Of a stretch of DNA of 64,000 nt, positions 41,542 to 56,201 are shown piece by piece. The notes beneath the pieces were generated by a model. It saw only the letters and a list, made by a program, of their open reading frames with translations, had not been told where the DNA came from and ran no database searches. Where the stretch lies: contig JAMWET010000668.1 in assembly GCA_024036415.1 (NCBI GenBank), positions 1,203,501 to 1,267,500 of the forward strand. Direction: 5' to 3'. How positions within the stretch are numbered: the first letter of the stretch is position 1; each line of letters starts with the position of its first letter. A program made the position numbers and the translations under genes. The stretch is from Prochilodus magdalenae (lineage: Eukaryota; Chordata; Actinopteri; Characiformes; Prochilodontidae).

Positions 41542-44500
41542 TATGCAGGGAGTGCAGATTAAGATCACCTTTCCATTTCACCGGGGCTGTGGAATGAAAT
41601 GGTGATCCCAGGTGTGAGCGCGAGTCGAGGGGGAATGGAGGCGAGTGTTCAGGCGTCTCATTGCCATGCACCGCTGGAGCCGGCCCCCTGGAGGTTCCTG
41701 AGAAGAATGAGGGCAATTCAACTGGAAACGGGGTGGCTCAGAGGGGGCTCGCCCGGGATTCGAGTCTGGCCAAAGGGGAGGAGGAGGGAGTCAGGGGAAG
41801 GGGAGTAGGCTGGCACTAGTGTTGTAGTACTCGGGTCCCGCCTCAAGATCACAAATTAATGGCCTTAGATTGTCTCTGCTGGGAATTAAAGAGGATCGAG
41901 AATTTGTTCTTGGGACCAGGTGAGAGAACGGCCTCCTCACCTGCAGGACTGAATTAATGAATCTCAACAACAAATTAATATAAAGTTTAAAATTACATAT
42001 TCACTAAATGTTTGAATAGTCCAATGTTGACAATGAGGAGAATGAGAGTTATATATCGTTTGTACCTTATTATCAGAATTTATACATCAGCTTTTATAAT
42101 AATACCCTGAAAAAGGTCTAACCTTGTCTTTGTCTTGACTCTAACTCAACTATGCTACTATATAGCATTTCTCTGGACCTCTCACAGCTCCAAGGTTGCC
42201 ATGTGTATGGGTGCTGATGGAGACAATTGTCACCAAAGGAGGGTGGGACTGGGTTTCAGCGACTGACAAGCAGATCAATACGAGGTGACAGGCCTGGACA
42301 GAAAAGCCAGACCTTCTAGACCCCACGCTGACCCAACCACACAAAGATTTAAAGAGCACCGATCATTCAGCCCTCCGCAGCTTGGCATGCACAGCTTTGT
42401 GGAACTTTTTTTTTACCTTCTTTTTTCACATTCTTGACAGATTTAATCTGGACCCACCTCCTAAACCCCTGCATGGCATTCACAGTGACATGAGAATGGG
42501 TCCTGAGTCTGGGGAGTAAACCGCCTGTTTGTAGTGGAGTCTCATTTTGGAATCAGTGAAACACATCAAGTCATGTCTGCCTGGTCTCCTGGGTTCAGAT
42601 ATGGGATGGGGGAGTGGTGTTCTAGGGCCCGTGTATTTTGTAGTCAGAGCTGTTTTTTCACCCCAAGTAAAAAAAAAAAACACAGGGAAAAAGGAGTTGA
42701 ACCTCAGGAGGAAGAGAGAAAGGAACAGGAGGATGATATATGCAGCTTGTAAAAAATGGAGGCGTTTTCTTATCTGCGAGTTGGAGTTTTGCAGTGGCGG
42801 AGCAGAGCCTTAACAGACGGGCTCCCTCCTTTCCGCCAAAGCTTTGTTCCCATGTTGAGCGCCCTGAGCAACTGTGGGCATCTGTGGCACAGAGGCTGGT
42901 CCTGCTGCCACAGGCCGAGGGGGGAAATACAGAAGAGAGTAAAGGGGTGTGTATGTGTGTCTGTTTGTGTGTGAGAAAGTGTGTGTTAATGGGGTGGAGC
43001 GATGGAACCCGGCCAAGAGTGAGACTTGCACAGAGCTAAAATATGCCAGCAGAGCCACATCGCCTCAGCCTGAGCAAAAAGAAACAGCATTTTACATAAC
43101 AATAAACATCACGTACAAGACAACAGCATTAATCACTAGCGGTACACTGCGAGCAGAAAGAAGGACTCTTCTTTGACTTTATAAGTGTCCATATTATTCA
43201 TCATTGAGGGCTTGGATCCTTTAGTCCCTGTCTTGTCTGTGGAATTATTGCATTGGGCCTCTTGAAGCTTCCTGGGGATTTTCAGATAGCGATCTTGTCA
43301 GCATTAAAGCCAAAAATCATATGCGCAGGCAAGAGTTCACATGGAACAGGAGGAAAGGGCTTCCTCTGGCCTGCACTGTGTCTGAGAGAAAGCTCAGTTC
43401 AGAACCCACTTCCCTCTTCAGAGCCCCTCTGAACACCCTCAGTATGATGAGTCAGCCCAACAACAACCCCAGCAGAGAACCAAAAGGAGCCATAGTTCCT
43501 TTTAGTTCGTCCCTGCTCTTCATACAGGAACTTGTTATGCTTTTAGAGAAGGAAAGGGGAATCATCAGTTCTCTACACAGCAATTGGCACACAAATTCTG
43601 TTTGTGTTTTTTTTTTCTAATTTTTAAAGAGTGTTTCACCGCTGCCAGCACCGCCCACGTCTGTGGCGGTAAGCTTTTCACTTCCCTTCTCTCAGAGATC
43701 ACTTCAGCACTGTCCATTCAAATGGCACATGCCAAAAGATCATATCACTAGAGGAGCGAGAGTGGAGTGACTGTGTAAAAGCTTAGCAGCAGTATTAGCT
43801 TCTACTCTTACTGAAACTAAATTGAAAATGAACTTCCGTGGCCCTTGTGTAATTCATTTTCCACACATGCTCTGTCCACTGACACTGCAGAGCCTAACCC
43901 CAGCCCTCCATGTACTCTGCTGCACACTTTTTCGTCTGTTAATCTTTTCTGGCATACCGTGAATGACTTCAGACTTTCCATTTCATAAGGCGCATTTTCT
44001 TTGGCAGGCAAGTCAGCCCTAAGACTTTGGATGCTTTTGGGACACTTTAGAATTGGACTCAAGAGGGATATGCTGCCTCAGTACCGCTGAGAGTACTGTG
44101 TGTATGTGTGAATGTGTATTCTGATCATTGGGCTTTACCTCAGGGACCCCCTTAGTCATTCTCCTCCGGCTAAAGTCATCAGGCAAGAAACAGTGTCTTT
44201 CATTTACACAGCCTTACAGGCAATTGTATGCTCATCTTGTTGCTCCCATTATTCCAGTAACTACGGCAAATGTGCCCCCACTGAGAGATGAACTGGGGAA
44301 TCAGGGCCCAATGAGCTTTGTTCAAAAATACAAAAGCAGCATTCTCTCAGGATCATGCTGGACACTGGTAAGAGTCGTTTTAATTTAGTCTACATGCAAG
44401 TTATTTTTACCCTCCACAGTTATAATGCAGTATGAGAACAAAGTGTATAAACTCTTAAAGCTCATTTTGCCCTGGCAGGTCCATTTCTCCAAAAGCACAA

Positions 44501-47109
44501 AAGACAGACACCAGGATGGCAACTCTGAAAGACCCTGTAGCCCATCATTTTTCCTAACATCCCCTGCTAGGCCCCCAAACACCTGATAGGAAGCAGGAAC
44601 CCATTAATAGAATGCTGATACTGGGGTAAACATTAGGCCGATTCTCCATGGGGGCGACGGAAGTGCCTGCAGTCTGGTGGATTGCCCTTGGGCTCTGGCT
44701 ATTTCTGCATGGGGAGATCCTGTGTCAGTAATCCTGTAAGTTTAAGATGGCCTGGCCACCTCTAGGCCTAAGCGTTCTCACACACTTCCACACCTACCGC
44801 CTGGACTGAGGCTGGGTCCCAACAAAGTGCAGTTGTTATTACACCTGTTCTAGAATTAAGTACTGGCTAACCTACCACCAAAGCGAGCTACCCATAGTTT
44901 AGGATTGTGGTGAAAGTGCACACTGATTAAGTTTAGGCATAACTGCAATTATCCTACGACCCTATAAGACTAATAATATTAGTAGTCATCCTGAGACGTT
45001 TAACCAGCCAATAAGCTGGTAAATCTTAGGTAATAGGCATTTTATACAGCAATCCCAATATTATTGTCAAGCCTTCAACATATTACATAATGTTACCAGG
45101 TAAAGTATTTGGCAGGTTTTATACATGGGTAAACCCAGAAGGGCTGAAAGGTCAAGGTTGTGTAAGGAGGAGAACAGAGGGCAGAGTCCACTCCGCTCAC
45201 ACAAGCCATCACAATGTGGATTGACAAGGACAAAAGCATGTTTTAGGTGCTTAATAATATAACAGTTATAAAAAAATAAAATAAATAAAGAGAATAACAT
45301 CAGGTGATCAGGTTTTACAGGTTTTTCTCTCTCGCCGTCCACCTCTCCTAATCTCTCTCTCTGCTTATCTCTCTTTTGCACCTCTGTTCTCACTAATCAC
45401 TAAACATGCACACATTAAACATACAAGCTGTCTTTACCAAACACCAGCTAACGGAAATATGAGCTACTCATACTGTTAGAGACAAAATACAGTTTAATGT
45501 ACCTACGGATTTCTCAATGGTGTTAGGTTACACTACCAATACACTAGTTACCAGTGAACTTTTTCATGCCAGTTGTAGTATGTTATGAGTGGGTGACTCA
45601 TTGTGTGGGTTTGTCACTTTTTCCACACTGAATCTCATAAAACCTCTTCAAAACTTCAGAGGACCTCAGTGCCGAAAGTGATGGGTGCTGAAAACTTTAA
45701 CCAAAGCAAAGTGCTGCTAAGCAGTGACTGGAGGGATGAGAGAATTAAACGTGCCCCTGAGTAGACTACTGTATTCTCAGGATGGATCTGTTGGTACATG
45801 TATTCTCCTGAATTACTAAGTAAAAAAACCCTTCTAAAACTACGGGGGTCCAGACCTGGGTGTCCTCATGGCTAGCCACGACCAAAGGTCAAAAGACACC
45901 CAAATCTTTTAAACAAATGCATCCTTACAAAACTTTGCTTAGCTGACTCAAGCCACATTCATGGGACACAGTATGACTTACCATTAACAATAACAACAAG
46001 CAAGACACTGTGTAGTTGAATGCCAGGGGCAGCCTTTGGGCAACAGCATATCTTCCAGGTGGTTGGGCACTCCGAAGTACGCACATGTTCATCTAGAATT
46101 TTATTCTTAAGAATTAAAGTAATATGAGGCAGACGGGAGCATTTGGCTACACACTGAAGTTTTATCTGTTTTACAGATAACTCTATGTCGCACTGTGCCT
46201 TAAACCACATTGACATATCAGTGTGACATTACTAAAGACCAGGATGTTGTTTGTGTGGATTCAGAGACTTTTGGTAGCCGCATTTACTATTTACATGAAT
46301 TATTAGTGTTATTACTATTTACTTTGCAAACGTCAGCAATATTAGCCTCAGTGCTAAATTAGCGTTTTGCAGAGCTATTCCTTCAAAGTTTGAGCTTGGT
46401 TGTAATTACAAGACTAAGGAAGTGCAGGCCTTTTTATGAGGTATAATTCATTTGAATATCACGGCTGTGGCTGGTGGATAAAACCAGGACACCAGCATTA
46501 TTTTGGCCAAAGGTCTGCTGGTGCAGGGGAACTTGTTTTAGCTCAGTGTTCGTGTTCACAGTCAAAGCAAAAGTACATGTGGGTGTTTCTTACGTGGTTT
46601 ATCCATTTCTCATAAACATGTCTGACTTCCTGAGCCTTAGTTCCTCCGCTAAATCTGGCAGTGCCACAGCAGTCTGACCTCTGTTTGCACTCTCCTGTAC
46701 AGCTGCAAAATCACTCTGCTTTACATCCTACACACACACACCCCAACAATACTTACAAACCATAAAACCAACTAGGTACAATGCTTATTCTCTGTAAGCA
46801 GCCTGATTACAAACTCCCCCCACATGGTACATGCAGTGCACCCACTCAGTGAGGCTTGATTCTATATATACAACCATAACCTTAAAATAGTGGACTGCAG
46901 CCAACTCCAGAAAGGGATGACCCCTACCATGGTCAGTACCCTCCCTCCTTCCCCTTTTAAAGTGCAGGGGTGTCAGTAGCCAGTGGTCCAAAATAGATCT
47001 GACACAAAAACCTCAATTGCACTCACATGTCAGATTGGGTGATATGGCAAAAATATATTGTCAAAATACATTTCCACAATGCACAATACAAATATAGCTT
47101 CTGTTTTAT

Positions 47110-47428
47110 GATACATGGGCAAAAGTATGTGGACAACCCTTCTAATCAGTGAGCAAATCAGCAACACCAATTTCTAACCAGTGCATGTAATCTTCAGACA
47201 TGCAATCTGTATGGAGACACTAGCAGTAGAAAGGGTCATGAAGAACTCTATTACAACGCTACCTGTCTGTTCATCAAATTTCCGTTCCTGCTTGAGCTAC
47301 CTCAGTCAACTGTAGGTGCTGTTATTGTGAAGTAGAAATGACAAGGCAACACCAGCTGAGCGAACAGAAGACGCTGTTGTATATGAATGTAATGTTCAGG
47401 TGTCCACAAACCTTTAGCCTTGTAGTGT
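47110..47428 (+). mobile_element. Tc1-like transposon remnant with both termini, internally deleted
   Basis: The left end reads atacatgggcaaaagtatgt then ggacaaccc. The right end reads ggtgtccacaaacctttagc then cttgtagtgt. They form inverted termini of the AAAAGTATGTGGACACC fish Tc1 class. The interior keeps only the 5' part of the transposase region (leucine-rich helix-turn-helix portion near ctacctcagtcaactgtagg). About 320 bases remain, so it is non-autonomous. Confidence 0.75.
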
Positions 47429-49701
47429 GAATGCAGGTAATGTTCACTGTTTGAGGTATAAACAGCCCACGTGACACGATTTATTATACTAACAATCACA
47501 TTTTAGAGATGGGATGATCCTACTTCCCCCCACTGCCAAAACTAAAACCTTGACTATTGGCCAATATCGATCTAATAATGTCTTTCCTCAGAAATAATTA
47601 AGTTGAAATAGGAAATAAATTATTAGATCAATAAAAATCAATGAGTAATTGAATTCAAAGCACATCACAAAATACATCTAAAAGCTCAGACTTCTGAAAC
47701 ACTCCACTACCCCACAGGAATGTGAGTATGTGAGATTTCAGGATTCATTTGTTAGTGGATTGGATCGGATTCATTCCATTTTCCCCATTGATACTCATTG
47801 CGGAATGCTTTGCTGTTGAGCCAATATTGATAACTGGTATTGGATTAGTGCCATCTCTACATATTGTTATAGCTCTACTCACCCCTATGCAGGATTGATT
47901 ACTATGGAAGGACCACAATAGGTAGCGAGTGGAAGGACAGACCCAGGTCAGATCAATAAAGAATACGCAGTCGTCGACATGCTCCCTCTGCTCCTTATTT
48001 ACTGACCTCAAGCCCTCAGTGTGCGTAGAGACCAGTCGGCCTGATCTGTAAAGCAGAGCAGTACGCTAATGAACTGCCAGGACAACCCTACCACTCCCTC
48101 TCTCTCGTTCTTGTTCTCCCTCACTCTCTTCCTTCCCCTCTCTAAACGCACCGCTGTTCTATGCCGACAGTGACCCTTCAGAGTGGCGTCTGCTTTGCAC
48201 TGCAGTGACAAGCTTCATTCAAACCTAGATTCAGACTTGCTGGGTTTTTTGGTGGGGGGCCTCTGTGACAGGTCGCTGTGATTAACGAAGCAGGTTCTTA
48301 ATGTCACATTCATTCACATGTCATTAATCCCTCTTTAATGAACTCAGCCTTGTGTAATTAGTCACATCACTGACACGAGCCTGCAGATTTGACAGGTTTC
48401 GCTGTCAGGAATGTCAAACAGGCGTGACTGTAAAACATCACCTCCGAGGAGCCTTGCTGATATCCTGTGACCATTATAAGCATCGCATTTACTAAGATTT
48501 ATGTGGGATACAAACGAAATGATCATGAATCAGCTGCACTAAAAAGACAGTGAGCACAATTATCACACATCCTGTTAGTTATCCTGCCTGGTCCAGTCTG
48601 TGATTGACAGCTCAGAAGAAAGTGCTGGTTCTTAAAGCCACGCCAGCTCAAGAGGCACTGTTTGGATATCACAGCTGTCCCAGGCTTTCAACGAAATCCA
48701 TTTAAAGGTGGCCAAAGCTAACTTTTTAGAAGCCATCTGTGTGCCAGGACCAGCTGTAGACTGCAGGGGACACTTTTTTTTGTTGGAAAGGTAGTGCTTT
48801 CGTCCAAAGAAAACACAGCCCAGAGCACAGATGTTGCAAACAAAAATAATGTTACATGCTCAAGCTGTGCAATCGTGAGATGTTTTTAAGAAATTACTTA
48901 AGAAATGGCACGAAAATAGTTTTTAAACAAAGATCATTTTCTAAAGAAAACAAGCTGTAACAGGGATTATGCGTACTGTACGCTCTTTTTTGTATGACTG
49001 TCTCTTTATCATAAACACAAGCATGCAGTGGACTGAGTTTAAAAGGTCTTGGAAAGCTGTGACATCTGAACAGCGTCCACATCATAGGTCAGCAAGCGGA
49101 TTGTGCTGTTTTCACCTTATGCATGTTTATTTTTGTTTATCTATCAAACTCAGTAACCCATTATGAAGCACGTGTGACCTGTTATTTTTATTGGGGCCGA
49201 TTGTGTTTGCCATAACCTTGTGTGTAAGGAAAAAGAGCTGTAACTGGCACCATCCGCCTCAACCTCCGTGACTATTCATTTATAGCAAGGAGTCATAGTT
49301 GCCAAGTTCTATTTCAAGCTGTGAAAATGAACATAGTATTTTTCTGAACATCAGTAAAGGTTTCCGTACACCGTGTAGGAGAGTGTGTGCCATAGCTGGG
49401 AGGAGAGTGAAGGGTCAGCGTGGAGGTGGGGGAGTGCATTATCATCAGTACAATAACACACTCTTCTATCTCTGGGGGGCAGCTGCATCCTTCAGTCCTA
49501 ATGGCGAGATTCCTTAAGCAACCTGCCTTAGTCTCATCACGGCTTCTCTCACTGCCTCAGAGAGGGGCTCCCTCCCCCCAAACAAACACACAAACACGCA
49601 GATGTGTGCTCAAACATTCACAGGCGCACAGAAATAAGCACACACACGCACGGGGGCCATAAGCTATAGGTGGAACAGACAATAACCCAGGTTGTCAACT
49701 G

Positions 49702-49778
49702 GCAGATAAGGACCCAGCAAGGTATTTTTACCGGACTAAAAGAATGCAGGAAAGCTGATCAATATGTATATATTACAA

Positions 49779-49845
<67 letters not shown>

Positions 49846-49922
49846 CACATATACATATTTATTGATCAGCTTTCCTGCATTTTTTCAGTCCGGGAAAAAT
49901 ATCTTGCTGGGTCCTTATCTGC
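49702..49922. repeat. 221-bp palindrome: 63-bp inverted arms around an (ACATAT)n core
   Basis: The left arm (49702-49764) begins gcagataaggacccagcaag and ends agctgatcaata. The right arm (49860-49922) is its reverse complement with about four mismatches. The 95 bases between are nearly pure ACATAT hexamers. It resembles a foldback element or a MITE whose core was replaced by a hexanucleotide repeat. No target-site duplication was seen. Confidence 0.85.
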
Positions 49923-49942
49923 AATATATATATATATATATA
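49923..49942. repeat. (AT)n tract
   Basis: Short AT repeat abutting the right arm of the palindrome. Confidence 0.9.
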
Positions 49943-52900
49943 ACACCTGCTTCGCAAATTCACTAATAAGACCAATAAAATAATCAAAAGCTCATAATGA
50001 AAGATGGAGTGTTTGTCCATTCCTTGACTGTAGAGGGGCATATAATGAGCACAGGCATTAAGTAAAAGTTTTATTCATTTTTATATCAAATACATGTTTA
50101 AATATTTTTACATCCTTTAATGTACATTAATGTATGATTTTTTTTGTCTGTTAGCAGTTTCTGTTTAAATATTGCAGGGATTTATGAAGACATCTAAAGA
50201 TATTTCTCTTAATATCAATACAAACAATATATGTTTTTTTTACAGACAATAGCCAATAGCGATACCATTGTAATATTCTCAGTAGATTACATTGTATTTG
50301 TTTGGTTAGATAGCTAGACTAATGATTAACAGTTAAGCATTTAAAGGAAACCATTGCTGCTTTCTTTTTTTTCTTTCCACAAAATACTTGAGAGCTCCTC
50401 CTTCTGGAGAAACTTCAGCCTGCTTAACCTGTGTGAGTATGTAACCATGTCAGTGAGGTGTTTGGTGATATAAAAACAAGAAAGGTTTAATATTTAATTA
50501 TTGCATGCAGTTATTATAGAACATGATTGTCTAATTTAGTGACTAATCTTTCCCTGCATTTCAGGCACATATATTATTTAACATTTATAAATTACCAACC
50601 CAGATCTTAAATAGGTTTATATATGGTTCTCCTGTGATGTGGACGTTCTGCTTAATGTGAGATGCATACATCAAATGAGTCCAGTTACTGTACCCTAAGT
50701 AACACATATACATATACCATATAACCTGCATTAACAAATACTATGATGAGCTGGTCAGGTTCACCTGGAAACCCATCCTGCCTTGGGCCTTCTATAGTCC
50801 GGACCCAACTCTGCTTGAAAACACTGCCAGGTCTGTGTGTTTAGACACACAAGAACACACAAATAAGTACACACATGTGCACGCACAAACCACAGACACG
50901 TACACATGCAAACACCCTCTCTTATTCACTTACTGTATCCACTCCATGAACTGTGTGCATGAGCATACATGAGCTTACACAATGTACAGACATAGCTTCC
51001 ACATCCTCATCACTGACAAAGCCTTATTTGAACACACATTAACTAGTGCCTCTGCAGAGCACAAGCACCACCTTTTCTCCCCAGAAACGCATGTAAACAC
51101 GAATTTCTATTTATTCGGATTTTTTCCAGCACACATACTTGTGCGTGCCCAGTACACATCCTACTGCAACCCACCCACACAAACCGATTGAGCAATGCAC
51201 AAACTGATTAAGCAATGCAGTGTACAATACAATAACACTCTCTGGAGAACATAAACATAGCTTTAGACTCCATATACTGCTACTACATGAACATAACTCA
51301 TATTTATATCACCCTTGGTTGGTATTTGGCCAAACTACCATCCAAACAAGAAAAGACACAGCAAAAAAGCATGCTTTAGTCCACTGATAGGTTAGGTAAT
51401 ACAGGAAGTCCTTGCAAGAGTATTTTTAAACTGAAATTTGACCCAGTCCGGCACTCATAGCCCACTTAATAGAATAAGCAGCTGTGTTTACATTCATGCT
51501 TCACATGCGCTGACTTCTGCTTTCAATACGGCCTGGTTTCTCTTATTTTCACCTAATATACTGTCTTACAATAAAGGCCAGACTTAAAGGTGAGAGAAGC
51601 TGTGTTGTTTCTTCAGGACATACATTAACGTGGCTGAGGGCCCCTCACCGTGCTACGCTGCTAGCTCCAAATTGATAGCACATGCTGTTTGCTTAATTTC
51701 TCCCCAAAACGCTTGACCTGCAGTTGGTAACAGGGCTCACACGAAGCATAGCAGCTAGGGCTGCGTAGGGGTGAGAACCTGGTGATGCAATATCTATCAT
51801 GTTACAGGGCTTACGATACAATATACTGAGATATATTGTGATATTGCAAGGAAGGCCATATCATTTTAGGAAAAATGTCATAATATGAATAACATACCAC
51901 TGTATTTACATAGGTTTGCTTATGCTAATGTTGTGATGCCTCCATCTGAGATTTAGGATAAGGTCTGAAAAAATGGATTACAACACTGTTACTCAGCAGT
52001 CTGGGGTTTACACACAACACATGATGAACCACAGTATGCCACCAACTTTTGCATGAAAATCTTTAATTAAAGGAGCAATATGTAAGATAACAGTTTGTCA
52101 AATTCACACTCCTCACAGTCCCCCCTCTCCCCTCAACAGCAATGTTAAATGTTTTTTTGGGTTTTTTTGGTAATTGTTTTCTTGCTGGTATTATGTTCCT
52201 CATTCGCTCTTGTGGGGACTAAAGGCAGACTCAAATCTACTGCCTCTTAAAGTATAATGTGGTATTACAAGACAGGAGAACGCAGGAGGAACCAGGACGA
52301 GCTGTTCAGCATGCTACCCTACATATTTCTGCAACATAACACACAGAGGCCTTTGACATACTGTCAAAAGACTGTTTATATCTGTTTTGTAATTCTGGAA
52401 CATCTTAAACTAAAAATCTTACATACTGATTATGTCATCTTAGTGCTTACATATTGCTGCTTTAAAATTGATACAGTATAACAAAACATGATATATGTTC
52501 AATATTTTATTGCAGTAAACTGGTCCTGAAAGCAGCTAACGAGTCGACTAGCTAATATACTCAGCTCGCTTTCTAAACTTGCAGGAACTTCTCTCAGGTT
52601 TAGATACCAGCTAGCAGTGGGACCAGCCAAAAGTGCAAGACAGGCTGCGTTTACGAAGCAGCGCAGACTGAGACTCCTGTAAATGCCAGGGAGACTCATG
52701 CTGGGCTTCATCTCTGAGCAGCTCATCAGCATCTATTTCAAACTACTGACTGTCCTCATTAGACGTGTGGATTTCCAGAAGACTGTGCTGCTGAACTAGC
52801 CGGTAAATTATTGGTAGCGAGCAACAAAGCCCCTCCGTATCTTTGCTGACTGTGTCAAAGTTTAGCCGGTCCCTCTTCTCTCCGCAGGGCGTTCAGTAAA

Positions 52901-55900
52901 CAAGCCTACGCGGGACACACAGGTCAAGGGTTGAATACACCAGGGGACACGCACAAGAACATTTTTGTCAACTTAGCAAAATGTCGAAATGAGGAGGAGC
53001 TGGATTGAGAACAGGACCGTGGTTCCTCCACACTGGTCTCCTTCCTCCTCATTACTGCCCTTCGCCCTCTCCTCCTCTGCCCACCGTGCGGGGGGCCGCG
53101 GCAGCACGGACTCTGCTGGGGCAGGAGTCCCGCTAGTTTGGAGGTGGGACGTTAGCAGATGAGCTCACTCCAATGTTAAATTAACTCCTTCAGTTAAAAA
53201 AAACCTCACCTAATACAATAGTTCCACATTTCCCACCAAACGGAGTTCTGATATACTGTTAATGTAGCAGAGCCCTGGTAGGACCAATTAATAACAGGAC
53301 ACATGCAGGCTGATCATATTTACTGCTCAGTGTAGATTTGAATGATGGAGGCAGTCTATGCATCATCACCCTCCACTTTCACCGGTACCTGAAACTAGCA
53401 CGGTCATGATATTAGCTGTCAAGCTATTAGACCAAAATACAGTTATTTAAATAGCCCAAAACCTGCAGGTTTAGGTTTCTAAAACACAATATTCACTCTC
53501 CAACACATACAGGGCTGTTTTTGAGATGAATAATGCTTTCAAGTGGTGTCGAAACCAGGAAATACTCTGTACCCCAATAAAAGATCAAAGTTATTGAATT
53601 TGGGAAATGATAAATTTGAGGCTTAAGATGATATGCAAGTTTACAAAATGTACCATATAACACAGTCAATGTGGAAAAGTATATACCAGACAGGCTTTTA
53701 TTAGGTCTGAATGCTTTTTGTTATGGCAGAAAAAAGGTTGTATTATTAGGACCTCCATGCTGGCCTTTTCCATGGGGTGGGCATATCTACCAGCAAATTA
53801 ACCAAACAGAGTAAAGTCGAATTTACATCTGATTGATACAATCATTCAGTGAGCATCCAAAACACATCCACAGCATGGGCTGCAAACCCCACTTTGAAAG
53901 CCCTGTTGGTCCAATGTCAAAATCCATATATCACATGAATATGCCTATTCAGGTTACTACACCTTAGCCCCACCCATTTATATATAATTTACAGAGAGTT
54001 TTTCAGTCTGGACTGCTTTATGTACAAGGCACAATACAAAGCAGCCAATCAGAATAAAGGTAATTTACATTATGCTTTACCAAAAGGCACATTGACAAAA
54101 AATCAGGTTATTTTTAAGCAATAAGGAGAAGGTATATTATCAAAATAAATTATGACTGTCATTAAGTATTAAAAATATGAATGATATTAATATTGATAAG
54201 ACGTCACAATACAAGTCTTGTTCCATACTATTAGTACTCTTTTAGAAGTTTTACATTTGGTTACTTTAGTGTTTTGCTTCAAAATGAGACCTAGGTTCCT
54301 CATAGAGTAAAAAGGTGACATCATTCCATCAGTTGATGTATGTGTGCCAAGCGTGACTAAGTCAATTGAGTCAATGTTGTTAGTGAGTAAAACATTCCCA
54401 GCTCCTCATATGCTGTAACCTACGCCAGATAACTACCATAAAACGAATTTTATTATGAAGGATATAACATGACATGATGCAATAGCACTATTCCTGTTTT
54501 TTTTTCCTCCCTAGACTCTCTGTGCACCACACCAGTCACTCAGTTTAGCATGTCAATTGGAAATACACTTCGTAACCTGCTGAGGGGGGTGGCGGGGTGG
54601 TCTGAATGGCTTATTTCCCCTGCTGTAGTACAGTCGGCATGACAACACTGGCATCATCTCTATGTCTTTGCCTTTAGTGAGCTACCTCTCGCCTTTGTAT
54701 GTGTTGTTGAGGTCAGTTTCCATGCTTTTGCTTAGCTGGAGCTGACAGGTCATGAGACGTTCGGTCTTTCCCAAAACCCCAGGGCCTGGCTGGACACAGA
54801 TGTGTCCTGTCCAGGGCTCTCCTGCTGCCTATAGCCTAGCCCTGGAGCTTGCTGGGAGTTGCTGGGAGGATGCAGGTAGCTTTTCAGGGATTGTGCCAGC
54901 TGATCCCTCCAGCGAGGTGTCCTGCAGCCGACAGCACCCATCAATAATTCACCCCCTCCCTAAGCCCACGTGTACGGTCCTCCAGGCAACACAGAGGTGT
55001 GCTAACCTTGAGCGTTCCCTCATTCACTCCTCCACTGGAGCCCACACTGGACTTTTAATGGAATCCTGCAGTGCAGCTGAGTAAACTGGGGCTAACCTTG
55101 GTGATAAGAAGATAAGCAGACTTTCCTCTGATGATTGGGTGCTATTATTGAGCCCCTTACCTGCTTGATTGCAAGATCCAACCCAGGGACAAAATCCCCC
55201 TATACCTTCCAGATAAAAGCCACATAGGGAATCAAAGGCAAAAGGCAATCCAGACAATCAAACTAATTAGGTGATCTGTAGGACATGCTTATGTTCAGTT
55301 GTCTACAGGTATGAAATCTCCAAAAAACATCAACTATGACAACATTTAAACAGAATTAATGAAAAATTCCAGTATAGTTCAAAATCATCTCTATTTGGCA
55401 CATTGTAGCTACAGCTGGTTACCACAGAATTTTTTTTAAAGGATGCAAAAAAGCATTGTCTCAAAACATTTATAATGGAAGTGTATGGGCAGGTTTGCCA
55501 ATATGTACAACATTGGGTTGTACCACAGAGAAGGGTGAAACCCCTCTAAAACCTGCCCCCAAATTCCTCTAGTCCATGCTTTTTTATTGTCCAGAGTACA
55601 AATGATAACGCAAGCAAAACAAGCTAGCTAGCGGAATGATATCTTAGTTCAATATAACTGTTACTCTTTGCAAGAATCAATGGTTTTACCGCAACTTGTA
55701 GTGTATCATTCGTAACGCAACTCACATCCATGTGCTTATAGCAATGTTGACAAGCACACCATCACCTGTTAGTTTGATCTCCACCTTCATGAAGCATTGG
55801 TTGGGTTTCAGAAATTACACACCCTAATAAGTCCATGTTCCCACCCACATTTAGCTGGCAAATTCTCATAGATCTCCAAATTACATCTGGTCTTGCAAGA

Positions 55901-56168
55901 CTAAAGATATGCCAGATAAAAAAATATGTCTTCTTTTAATGTTATATTGTGATTTATGCAGCTCATGTTGGCATGACAGGCACACACAAACTATTCCGTT
56001 TCTTGGAGTCGGGGGGCTTCTTAAATAGAGAGAGAGGGAAAGTTAAATAGGACCTAATCTCCCAGACTGAATAGCCTGTAGCAGCAGGGGGGCAGCTGAA
56101 GCCCAGCTTGCCTCACAGTTACAGGCAAGAATTAACACAGGGTAAAGTCCTACAGGTCAGAACACACA

Positions 56169-56201
<33 letters not shown>

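Larger units (their letters stand above)
36297..49701. other. probable 5' intron of klf12, no further exon located
   Basis: Upstream of exon A on the minus strand. I searched for the N-terminal coding exon (ATG AAY ATH CAY ATG AAR pattern) by eye and did not find it. Contents are repeat family B copy 2, an AACGTT-type repeat (36715-37080), a GT tract, a Tc1 remnant (47110-47428), and complex stretches (40950-41260, 41780-41960, 48240-48500) that could be conserved non-coding DNA. Confidence 0.5.

Noticed and set aside
49775..49858. Regularly spaced short repeats, CRISPR-like at first glance
   Set aside because: A continuous hexanucleotide microsatellite without spacers, in a eukaryotic genome.
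54752..55084. 110-codon plus-strand open frame
   Set aside because: No recognisable domain or splice context. Length is expected by chance in a less AT-rich patch.
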